Assembly: GCA_029933565.1 (NCBI GenBank)
Contig: JAOZNY010000103.1
Span: 3,905 to 10,340 of the forward strand
Direction: 5' to 3'
Source of the DNA: Bacteroidales bacterium
GTDB lineage: Bacteria; Bacteroidota; Bacteroidia; Bacteroidales; F082
Length of the DNA: 6,436 nucleotides
How positions within the stretch are numbered: position 1 is the first letter of the stretch; each line of letters starts with the position of its first letter. A program made the translations under genes and the position numbers. Shown here one piece after another: positions 1 through 5,846 of the stretch. Below the pieces are notes generated by a model. The model searched no databases, had not been told where the DNA came from, and saw only the letters and a list, made by a program, of their open reading frames with translations.

Positions 1-1893
1 ACGTTTACCATCGCCAATGTGGTTGCGGAATTAAACAGGCCTGTTTTGGTGCTTAGCCACAATAAGACATTGGCAGCCCAGTTGTACGGGGAGTTTACAA
101 ATTTCTTTCCTGAAAATGCTGTCGAATATTTTGTGTCCTATTACGATTATTATCAGCCTGAAGCTTACTTGCCCACCACAAATACCTACATCGAAAAGGA
201 TCTGTCAATTAATGAAGAAATTGAGAAACTCCGCCTGAGCACAACCTCAGCTTTACTTTCTGGAAGACGTGATGTTATTGTTGTGTCTTCTGTTTCATGT
301 ATTTATGGAATAGGTAATCCTGATGATTTTACCAATAATGTGATAAGTGTGATGGTAGGCCAAAAAATAAGTCGTAACAAATTTCTTCACGATCTTGTCA
401 GTTCCCTTTATTCCAGAAACGAACTGGAGCTCAAGCGGGGCACATTCCGTGTTAAGGGCGATACTGTTGATGTTTTTCCGGGTTATGCCGACCATGCTTT
501 TCGTATTATGTTTTTTGGTGATGAGATTGAAGAGCTTGAGATAATAGATCCCTTGCCGGGAAAAAGAATAGAGTCGCTAGATAATATTACTATTTATCCT
601 GCAAATATTTTCGTTACCTCAAAGGATAAAATGAAGGGTGCATTAGTTGATATTCAGGCTGATGTACAAAAACAGGTTGATTATTTTCATGAGATTGGAA
701 AGCATTTGGAGGCTAAACGTTTGCTGGATCGTGTTACTTACGATTTAGAAATGATGCGTGAGTTGGGGTATTGTTCCGGAATTGAAAACTACTCTCGGTA
801 TTTTGATGGCAGGTCACAGGGATCAAGGCCCTTTTGTTTGCTTGACTATTTCCCCGATGATTACCTTACTGTAATAGATGAAAGTCATGTTACTGTTTCG
901 CAAGTTAAAGCAATGTATGGGGGCGATCGTTCGCGTAAACAAAATCTTGTGGAATATGGTTTTAGGCTTCCATCGGCCATGGATAACAGGCCTTTGAAAT
1001 TTGAGGAGTTTGAACAAATTACGGATCAGGTGATTTATGTGAGTGCAACCCCGGCAGACTACGAATTGCAGAAATCGGAGGGAGTAGTTGTTGAACAATT
1101 AATACGACCTACCGGACTACTTGATCCCATTATTGAAGTTAGACCCAGTCTTAACCAGGTTGATGATTTGTTAGATGAGATTGAAGATACTATTGATAAA
1201 GGTTACCGTGTTTTGGTTACAACTCTTACCAAACGTATGGCTGAAGAACTTACAAAATACCTTTTACGCCTCGATATAAATACTCGCTATATTCATTCAG
1301 ATGTTGACACTCTTGATCGGGTTGAGATTCTTCGTGATTTACGTTTGGGCAACTTTAATGTTTTGGTAGGAGTAAACCTTTTAAGGGAAGGATTGGATTT
1401 ACCCGAAGTGGCTCTGGTGGCTATTTTAGATGCAGATAAGGAAGGCTTTCTTCGCTCCGCACGTTCGCTCACACAAACTGCCGGAAGGGCTGCACGTAAT
1501 CTTGAAAGTAAAGTAATAATGTATGCCGATAAGATTACAAAATCTATGCAACAGACCATTGAAGAAACTGAACGCCGACGGGAGAAGCAACTTGCTTACA
1601 ACGAAAAGCATGGAATTACTCCAACACAAATTATAAAATCAACAGATGCAATAATGGGGCAGACTGTGGTTGCCAGCAGTATGATTGTTGAAAAAAATGC
1701 CTATGTGGAAAATACCAAGAACAGTGTTGCTGCTGATCCTATTGTGAAATTTATGAGTAAGGAAGCAATTTTGCACACAATGGATAAAAATAAAAAAGAC
1801 ATGAAGGCTGCTGTAAAAGTCCTTGATTTTATTGAGGCTGCAAGGCTAAGGGACGAAAATAAAGAACTTGAAAAATTACTAGAAGAGAAATAA
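1..1893 (+). CDS. uvrB: UvrABC excinuclease subunit B, 5'-truncated by the window
   Basis: UvrB is the cytoplasmic ATP-dependent helicase of nucleotide excision repair. It takes damaged DNA from UvrA, inserts a beta-hairpin between the strands and recruits UvrC for incision. The frame is open from base 1. It begins TFTIANVV, just after the lysine of the Walker A GxTGSGKT motif in known UvrBs, so about 45 N-terminal codons lie outside; the GTG at 19 is internal, not a start. Visible motifs are the beta-hairpin YYDYYQPEAY (139-168), the Walker B region DESH (877-888), the helicase motif VI QTAGRAARN (1474-1500) and a C-terminal UVR domain (about 1753-1890) that contacts UvrC. The 630 visible codons plus about 45 give a normal length. 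The alanine in QTAGRAARN, where E. coli has isoleucine, is typical of Bacteroidota. The stop codon overlaps the next start (TAATG), implying co-transcription. Confidence 0.98.
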   Translation, partial: TFTIANVVAELNRPVLVLSHNKTLAAQLYGEFTNFFPENAVEYFVSYYDYYQPEAYLPTTNTYIEKDLSINEEIEKLRLSTTSALLSGRRDVIVVSSVSCIYGIGNPDDFTNNVISVMVGQKISRNKFLHDLVSSLYSRNELELKRGTFRVKGDTVDVFPGYADHAFRIMFFGDEIEELEIIDPLPGKRIESLDNITIYPANIFVTSKDKMKGALVDIQADVQKQVDYFHEIGKHLEAKRLLDRVTYDLEMMRELGYCSGIENYSRYFDGRSQGSRPFCLLDYFPDDYLTVIDESHVTVSQVKAMYGGDRSRKQNLVEYGFRLPSAMDNRPLKFEEFEQITDQVIYVSATPADYELQKSEGVVVEQLIRPTGLLDPIIEVRPSLNQVDDLLDEIEDTIDKGYRVLVTTLTKRMAEELTKYLLRLDINTRYIHSDVDTLDRVEILRDLRLGNFNVLVGVNLLREGLDLPEVALVAILDADKEGFLRSARSLTQTAGRAARNLESKVIMYADKITKSMQQTIEETERRREKQLAYNEKHGITPTQIIKSTDAIMGQTVVASSMIVEKNAYVENTKNSVAADPIVKFMSKEAILHTMDKNKKDMKAAVKVLDFIEAARLRDENKELEKLLEEK

Positions 1894-3281
1894 TGCAAAA
1901 CGAAATAACACCAACAACCCGTAAGGCTTTAAAAATAAATATTGACACTCCATTTTATGGCTCATTTGCTGAAATTGGTGGGGGACAGGAAACTGCCAGA
2001 CATTTTTTTCAGGCTGGTGGAGCATCAGGAACAATTGCCAAAACTGTTTCTGCCTACGACAAAAGTTTCAGCGACTTTCAATACAATAAAAGTAATACCG
2101 GACGCTATGTGTCGGAGGGCAGATTGGAAAAAATGCTCGAAAAGGAATACAAAGAGGTTAACAAGGTTTTGTTGGAGAATAAGCCTAATGCTTTATTTTT
2201 TGCATTTGCCAATACTGTTGAAATCCTTAATTACAGTAAAACAAATTATAGCCATGGCTGGATGGGAATCAAGTTTCAGTTGGAGCCACGTGCCAAGGCA
2301 AACACTGTGATTGTGCATGTAAAGTTATTGGAACACGATGGTCTTTTGCAGCAAACTACCATGGGAATTTTGGGTGTTAACCTTATTTATGCCTGTTTTA
2401 ATTACCACAATAAACCCAATCATTTTCTACAGTCACTTTCTGATAATCTAAGTGACGACAGGTTTCGGATTACCATGATGCGCGTTTCGGGTCCCCAACT
2501 TGATTATGTCGACAACCGCCTGCTTGGTGTGCAATTGGTGAAAAATGGTCTTACACATTCAATAATGTTTGATAAAAATGGCGATGTTCAGCAGCCTTCC
2601 GATATGCTTTATAAAAAGAATGTGCTGGCTTTCAGGGGTAACTTCAATCCCATTACCTACATTGCTCAGGATATTATTAGAACAAGCAAAGAACTATTTG
2701 AGAAGAACAAAGATTATGAGCCAAGCAATTCGTTGTTCTTTTGCGAAATGACTTTAAATAATCTTCTATCAGAAAAAGGAGAAGTGGATGAGCATGACTT
2801 TCTTATGCGTGTTGACATGCTTAATGCAATTGGACAGAATGTAATGGTTTCTGATATTGGCAAGTACTACCAACTTGTTGAACTTTTTTCGCAGTTTAGG
2901 ATAAATAAACTACGGCTGTTGATAGGTGTTCCGGGACTGGCAAGTATTTTTGAAGAAAAATATTATACAGATTTGAAAGGTGGAATTTTGGAGGCTTTTG
3001 GGAAATTATTTCCAAAAAATCTAAAACTCTATATTTATCCTACTATGAATAAAGGAAGTAATGATATTTTAACTTCGGAAAGTGTAAAGCCAAACGACGA
3101 ACTTCAGGGATTGTATAAATACCTAATTGATAATAATTTCATTAAGGACCTCAAGAGTAATATGAAAGCGCAACTCCACATAAAAGCCTGCGAAGTACTA
3201 AAAATGATAAAGGAGAAAAATCCCGAATGGGAAAAATACGTACCCATGAAGGTGGCTGAGATGGTTAAGAAAAGGGAATGA
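1893..3281 (+). CDS. conserved protein of unknown function, coupled to uvrB
   Basis: This 462-residue protein belongs to a conserved family that I recognise from Bacteroidota and some other phyla but whose function I do not know. From memory, homologues carry conflicting labels such as 'TonB-dependent receptor' or 'nicotinate-nucleotide adenylyltransferase', which I do not trust. No signal peptide, beta-barrel signature or clear membrane segment is visible, so it is probably cytosolic. Conserved-looking stretches are FAEIGGGQETARHFF (25-39), AGGASGTIAKT (41-51), GRYVSEGRL (70-78), VDNRLLGVQLV (206-216) and GGILEAFGKLF (363-373). RGNFNP (248-253) superficially resembles the GxFDPxH loop of nucleotidylyltransferases but lacks its histidine. 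The ATG shares its A with the uvrB TAA, which fixes the start and suggests translational coupling. The protein ends KKRE, a few residues shorter than I remember for homologues, and a diverged copy of its 3' end occurs at 5002-5068. Confidence 0.9.
   Translation: MQNEITPTTRKALKINIDTPFYGSFAEIGGGQETARHFFQAGGASGTIAKTVSAYDKSFSDFQYNKSNTGRYVSEGRLEKMLEKEYKEVNKVLLENKPNALFFAFANTVEILNYSKTNYSHGWMGIKFQLEPRAKANTVIVHVKLLEHDGLLQQTTMGILGVNLIYACFNYHNKPNHFLQSLSDNLSDDRFRITMMRVSGPQLDYVDNRLLGVQLVKNGLTHSIMFDKNGDVQQPSDMLYKKNVLAFRGNFNPITYIAQDIIRTSKELFEKNKDYEPSNSLFFCEMTLNNLLSEKGEVDEHDFLMRVDMLNAIGQNVMVSDIGKYYQLVELFSQFRINKLRLLIGVPGLASIFEEKYYTDLKGGILEAFGKLFPKNLKLYIYPTMNKGSNDILTSESVKPNDELQGLYKYLIDNNFIKDLKSNMKAQLHIKACEVLKMIKEKNPEWEKYVPMKVAEMVKKRE
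3227..3278 (+). repeat. gene-2 tail repeat, copy 1 (inside the CDS)
   Basis: The last codons of gene 2, encoding WEKYVPMKVAEMVKKRE, have a diverged direct-repeat partner at 5002-5053. The 17-base core TACGTACCCATGAAGGT (3237-3253) is identical in both copies (5015-5031). It is preceded by ATGGG plus an A-run of 5 here and 6 in the partner, and followed by a shared ATGGTTAA (3261-3268 and 5039-5046). The offset between copies is 1778 bases, and the ATPase gene lies between them. Confidence 0.85.
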
Positions 3282-3365
3282 CCCCTCTGCCTTACAGATG
3301 CAGATGTTAACCATCTTTCTTACCGCTGCGCTCAAACGAGGACGGGATGGGGTCTTATTATATTT
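3280..3365 (+). terminator. structured intergenic segment, probable terminator of the uvrB operon
   Basis: GACCCC (3280-3285), starting inside the gene-2 stop codon, is exactly complementary to GGGGTC (3349-3354), which is followed by a T-rich stretch. Inside lie TCTGC/GCAGA (3286-3290 with 3300-3304, loop of 9) and CCATC/GATGG (3311-3315 with 3346-3350). CCATC/GATGG overlaps the outer stem by two bases, so the two pairings compete. The position between convergent genes and the T-rich exit suggest an intrinsic terminator. The loop of the outer stem is long (63 bases), so this is not a textbook case. CAGATG is also tandemly repeated at 3295-3306. Confidence 0.45.
3320..3350 (+). repeat. palindromic interspersed repeat, copy 1
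   Basis: This 31-base segment matches 4966-4996 at 29 of 31 positions in the same orientation (offset 1646); the differences are C/T at 3333 and G/A at 3345. The shared core includes TTACCGCTGCGCT, then AAACGAGGACG and GATGG. In copy 2 the flanking arms form an 8-bp perfect stem. In this copy the left arm is decayed (TTTCTTA), although the outer CCATC/GATGG pair remains. Both copies are non-coding and bracket the ATPase gene. The form resembles REP-like dispersed elements, which I cannot test with only two copies. Confidence 0.75.
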
Positions 3366-3448
3366 TTAAATTCCTATAATCAATTCTCAAATTTTAAATA
3401 ATCAAAACATGTTTGCTTAGGCTGATAATGTTTAGTTCTTCCATTTTA

Positions 3449-4819
3449 TTAATTCGACAATAGAGCCAATTTTTTTATATTGTCGGCGAAATACAAGGGC
3501 AACGAAATAAGTTTGTAATCCAGGTTCTGCATTTTGTTTTTTATATTTATTTTAACTGAGAGTTTGCTGCCAACCGTAGGCAAATCAAGATTAAGGCGAA
3601 TTCCGGTTTTTTTGTTTTTTTCAGCCAAATATACCTGTAACGATTTTAATGTGCCTGTTTTTCCCGCTTTTACCTCTATGGGGAAAATTTCGTTTTCAAC
3701 TTGAAAAACAAAATCAATCTCAGCATTGGCATTTTTTGCTTCGCGCGCCCAATAAAAAAGTCTGGCATCTTCAAAAAACTCAAATGAAGATAATAGTTCT
3801 TGCCCAACAAATTGTTCTGCTAATGCACCTTCAAAATCAGTTACTAAATTTTGTATGTCTGAAAGTTTGATTTTTGATAAACTACATATTAACCCAATGT
3901 CAAGAAAAATGGGCTTAAATACATCTTTATCAACAAATTGATTGATTGGAACTTTTGAGGAACCGGTACGGCGGACCAAATGCACTATTCGGCTTAATTC
4001 AAGTTTCAGTAAGGCATCCTTCAAATATGTGGAGTGAACATTTTTGTTGATGTTTACATATTTTACTTTTCTGCCAATATTGTTTCCTGAATATTCAAGG
4101 CAATCATTCAGGTATTCTTGTTGCTTGCGGGTGCCATACTTTGCAAAGTCATACTTAAACGACGTTAATATACCTATATGTATTTTTTCAACTTCAATTA
4201 AATTTTTTGTGCCTATATACGTTTTTACTGCTTCGGGCATGCCACCTATAAAAAAGTACAGCCTTAAAAATTCGGTTATCTTTTGGTGCAGGGCAGGGCT
4301 AAAAGGTGTGCCGAACACAAAATCATTTATATAGTTGATCAGGCCCCCCTGATTGTTTGCTACTAAAAACTCTTTAAAATTTAGTGGATACATATATGCG
4401 AACTCAACTCTTCCAACCGGCATTGAATAAGGCAATTCGTTTAAAGTATGGTCAAGCAGCGAACCGGCAGCAATTACGTGCAGACCTGGCATCTCCTCAA
4501 AAAAATAGCGTAATGCAGCTATGGCCTCGGGCAATAATTGAACCTCATCAATAAAAAGCAGGGTTTGGCCTTCAATAAGCGGGATGTTGTACAGTGCCGA
4601 CAGTTCATTAATAATTAGTTGTGGCTTTTTGCTTTGAAATATTGATTTTAGGTTTTTATCTTGTTCCGGGTTTATCTTTAAATAATACTTAAAGTTTTCT
4701 CGTCCAAACTTATCTACAACATATGTTTTTCCAACTTGTCTGGCACCCCTTATTATCATGGGTTTTTTACGTGGGTTGGTTTTCCATTCCTGAAGATATG
4801 ATTCAATAAGTCGCTTCAT
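3449..4819 (-). CDS. AAA_14/DUF4143-type ATPase with PD-(D/E)XK-like C-terminus
   Basis: The 456-residue product has the full layout of the AAA_14 plus DUF4143 family of P-loop ATPases. The N-terminus reads KKPMIIRGARQVGKT, with Walker A GARQVGKT at 25-32. Walker B is LLFIDE at 87-92, a sensor-like AAGSLLD is at 117-123, and the family block PVGRVEFAYMYPLNFKEFL spans 134-152. GGMPEAV follows at 192-198. The C-terminal part has AEIDF (366-370) and IEVKAG (381-386), matching the D...E-x-K core of PD-(D/E)XK nucleases, although nuclease activity is unproven in this family. The length is typical and no break is visible. Family members are common accessory genes with poorly known roles; I do not assign a substrate. 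The start follows an 8-base A-run with no Shine-Dalgarno site. The gene stands alone on its strand, convergent with gene 2, and is bracketed by direct repeats, which suggests acquisition as a unit. Confidence 0.92.
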   Translation of the reverse strand: MKRLIESYLQEWKTNPRKKPMIIRGARQVGKTYVVDKFGRENFKYYLKINPEQDKNLKSIFQSKKPQLIINELSALYNIPLIEGQTLLFIDEVQLLPEAIAALRYFFEEMPGLHVIAAGSLLDHTLNELPYSMPVGRVEFAYMYPLNFKEFLVANNQGGLINYINDFVFGTPFSPALHQKITEFLRLYFFIGGMPEAVKTYIGTKNLIEVEKIHIGILTSFKYDFAKYGTRKQQEYLNDCLEYSGNNIGRKVKYVNINKNVHSTYLKDALLKLELSRIVHLVRRTGSSKVPINQFVDKDVFKPIFLDIGLICSLSKIKLSDIQNLVTDFEGALAEQFVGQELLSSFEFFEDARLFYWAREAKNANAEIDFVFQVENEIFPIEVKAGKTGTLKSLQVYLAEKNKKTGIRLNLDLPTVGSKLSVKINIKNKMQNLDYKLISLPLYFADNIKKLALLSN

Positions 4820-4828
4820 TTTTTTTTG

Positions 4829-4836
4829 CTAATATA
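4829..4836 (-). promoter_or_regulatory. possible -7 box of the ATPase gene
   Basis: On the minus strand TATATTAG resembles the Bacteroidota -7 consensus TAnnTTTG with one mismatch. It ends only about 9 bases before the ATG, so transcripts would be nearly leaderless. No TTG is present at the usual -33 distance. Instead, the CCAATGGTG of the nearest tandem repeat falls there, so a protein bound to the repeats could overlap the promoter. Confidence 0.3.
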
Positions 4837-4847
4837 CAAAAATTTAT

Positions 4848-4925
4848 AAAGCACCATTGGAAAATAGATATATTTATCTAAAACACCATTGTATTATAGA
4901 CTATTTACTACTAAAACACTATTGG
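4848..4925 (-). repeat. ~33-bp tandem repeats upstream of the ATPase gene
   Basis: About 2.4 units lie directly upstream of the ATPase start. On the + strand the anchors are CACCATTGG (4852-4860), CACCATTGT (4884-4892) and CACTATTGG (4917-4925), spaced 32 and 33 bases, close to three helical turns. The two full units also match between anchors (ATAGA..TATTTA..CTAAAA), so these are whole-unit repeats. The first unit contains the perfect inverted repeat TAGATA/TATCTA (4865-4870 with 4875-4880, loop TATT). Position, spacing and symmetry suggest an iterated operator for the ATPase gene; an iteron or recombination-site role is also possible. Confidence 0.65.
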
Positions 4926-4959
4926 ATTTTGGATGAGTGATAAGGGATAAAATGGGGCA

Positions 4960-4996
4960 TCCTCGTTACCGCTGCGCTTAAACGAGGACGAGATGG
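4960..4996 (+). repeat. palindromic interspersed repeat, copy 2
   Basis: TCCTCGTT (4960-4967) pairs perfectly with AACGAGGA (4981-4988) across a 13-base loop containing ACCGCTGCGCTT. Positions 4966-4996 match 3320-3350 at 29 of 31 bases in the same orientation. Just beyond, GACGAGATGG is tandemly repeated (4987-4996 and 4998-5007), and the second unit runs directly into the gene-2 tail copy. It lies upstream of the ATPase gene and beyond the 3' end of the gasdermin-like gene, where its hairpin could help terminate minus-strand transcription. Confidence 0.75.
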
Positions 4997-5001
4997 TGAC
5001 G

Positions 5002-5068
5002 AGATGGGAAAAAATACGTACCCATGAAGGTAACGGATATGGTTAAAAGAAAAACCGATTATCTGTAA
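5002..5068 (+). pseudogene. displaced 3'-end remnant of gene 2 (tail copy 2)
   Basis: Read from 5015, the + strand encodes YVPMKVTDMVKRKTDYL followed by TAA (5066-5068), a diverged copy of the gene-2 C-terminus YVPMKVAEMVKKRE. Many differences are synonymous or conservative (GTG/GTA, GAG/GAT, AAG/AAA, K/R). This suggests the copies diverged while both were coding, rather than by recent duplication and decay. Only this tail is present, with no start. The A-run upstream has one extra base, and homology stops near ATGGG at 5004. It overlaps the last codons and stop of the gasdermin-like gene on the other strand. I infer that gene 2 once ended here, directly convergent with that gene. Confidence 0.7.
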
Positions 5069-5744
5069 CTATTTTCATTTTTTTAAACTCACCTTTGTCG
5101 TAGTCAATCCTATTGGCTTTTATTGCAATGGGGAAGGGCGCATTGCCTTCCGATATCATTTCCAGTTTGTTATCTGATATTAATTTAAAATCCACTTTGC
5201 CCTCAACGGCTTCAATCAACTGGGCCTCAACTTTAGCGCTGATATTCTTGTCGGTTTCAATGGTGGCCTTAAGGTTTCTTGCCATCAGCACACCTGAAAC
5301 TATCAGGATGTTATCGCGGTTTGCATTTCTCATAAACTCCCTGTTGGGGTATTTAAAGTCGGCAGTGCTGAGGTAGTTTGAGATTTCACCGCTGGCAACT
5401 GTTAAGGTTTTACTGTTGTTATAACTTATGCTAACTTTTTTGCCACCATTAAAACTTGCCGCAAGCCCTAGGTTTCCTAGCCCAAGTGAACTTAGCAATT
5501 CCTCCAGCACGGTAATTCCAATATTGAATTTATAATCTTGCTCCTGTCCATAACTTACTTTCAGAGCCTTGTCTTCAATTATTTTGAGTTTCACCTCTGA
5601 AACAAAGGCATGCGAAATATGTTCGTAGTAGAGTTCAATAGCATTGTTAGGTTTTTGTAGCCATAGTTGAAGAGGTTTTTGATTTCTAATTGGGCTGTCG
5701 ATAAAGTCGTAACCTGATTGCCTGAGTTCTTTCTTAAGATTCAT
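5043..5744 (-). CDS. probable bacterial gasdermin-like pore-forming protein
   Basis: Gasdermins form large membrane pores that kill the cell. In bacteria they act in anti-phage defence and are held inactive by a short C-terminal peptide that a partner protease removes. This 233-residue protein fits the bacterial family by overall pattern as I remember it: an N-terminal LKKELRQSGYDF..KPLQLWL (3-29); a GLxxL-like segment plus glycine-rich helix and strand, IGITVLEELLSSLGLGNLGL (75-94); a central ILIVSGVLMARNLKATIE strand pair (146-163); and a terminal PFPIAIKANRIDYDKGEF block (203-220). There is no signal peptide. It has no cysteine, so the N-terminal palmitoylated cysteine of several studied members is absent. 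Only about nine residues (VTDNRFFF end) follow the last block, so the inhibitory peptide looks very short or missing. The TAA stop falls inside the gene-2 tail remnant. No database search was possible; the alternative is an unrelated beta-rich hypothetical protein. Confidence 0.65.
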   Translation of the reverse strand: MNLKKELRQSGYDFIDSPIRNQKPLQLWLQKPNNAIELYYEHISHAFVSEVKLKIIEDKALKVSYGQEQDYKFNIGITVLEELLSSLGLGNLGLAASFNGGKKVSISYNNSKTLTVASGEISNYLSTADFKYPNREFMRNANRDNILIVSGVLMARNLKATIETDKNISAKVEAQLIEAVEGKVDFKLISDNKLEMISEGNAPFPIAIKANRIDYDKGEFKKMKIVTDNRFFF

Positions 5745-5768
5745 GATTTTTGTTTTTTATGTTTAGCA

Positions 5769-5776
5769 CAAAGTTA
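5769..5776 (-). promoter_or_regulatory. -7 box upstream of the gasdermin-like gene
   Basis: The minus strand reads TAACTTTG, an exact match to the Bacteroidota -7 consensus TAnnTTTG, 24 bases upstream of the ATG at 5744. No clear TTG lies about 19 bases further upstream, so the -33 element is weak or absent. The leader is A-rich with no Shine-Dalgarno site, as expected for the phylum. Confidence 0.5.
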
Positions 5777-5795
5777 AGTAAATCTAATTAATCTG

Positions 5796-5803
5796 TATAT
5801 TTG
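5796..5803 (+). promoter_or_regulatory. -7 box upstream of the alpha/beta hydrolase gene
   Basis: TATATTTG matches TAnnTTTG exactly and sits 43 bases before the ATG at 5847. With a 19-base spacer the -33 position holds TTA rather than TTG. The expected upstream element overlaps the opposite-strand -7 box at 5769-5776, so the two divergent promoters probably interfere with each other or share a regulator. Confidence 0.5.
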
Positions 5804-5846
5804 TCCTGATGCCACTCAGAAAAATAATAATGTATTAAATAGTAAA

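Noticed and set aside
1293..1898. Several minus-strand open frames opposite uvrB
   Set aside because: All are shadows of the conserved uvrB frame, with low-complexity translations and no recognisable motif.
2634..2651. RGNFNP in gene 2 as a nucleotidylyltransferase active site
   Set aside because: The GxFDPxH-type loop lacks its histidine, no second signature motif (ISSTxxR-like) is visible, and the length and layout do not fit NadD.
3405..3414. Palindrome AAACATGTTT as an operator
   Set aside because: It lies downstream of two convergent genes, far from any start, and a 10-base palindrome is easily random in AT-rich DNA.
3449..4819. Transposase of an insertion sequence
   Set aside because: Walker A/B and the DUF4143 layout identify an ATPase; no DDE or HUH motifs and no terminal inverted repeats flank it (the bracketing repeats are direct).
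4848..4925. Short CRISPR array (three CACCATTGG-like repeats with ~24-base spacers)
   Set aside because: The 'spacers' of the two full units are homologous to each other, the anchors are only 9 bases long, there are just three, and no cas gene is present. Tandem duplication explains it better.
4919..5056. Frameshifted C-terminal extension of the gasdermin-like protein on the minus strand
   Set aside because: A different frame stays open for about 45 codons past the stop to a TAG at 4919-4921, but it runs through the gene-2 remnant and the palindromic repeat, so the openness is probably chance.
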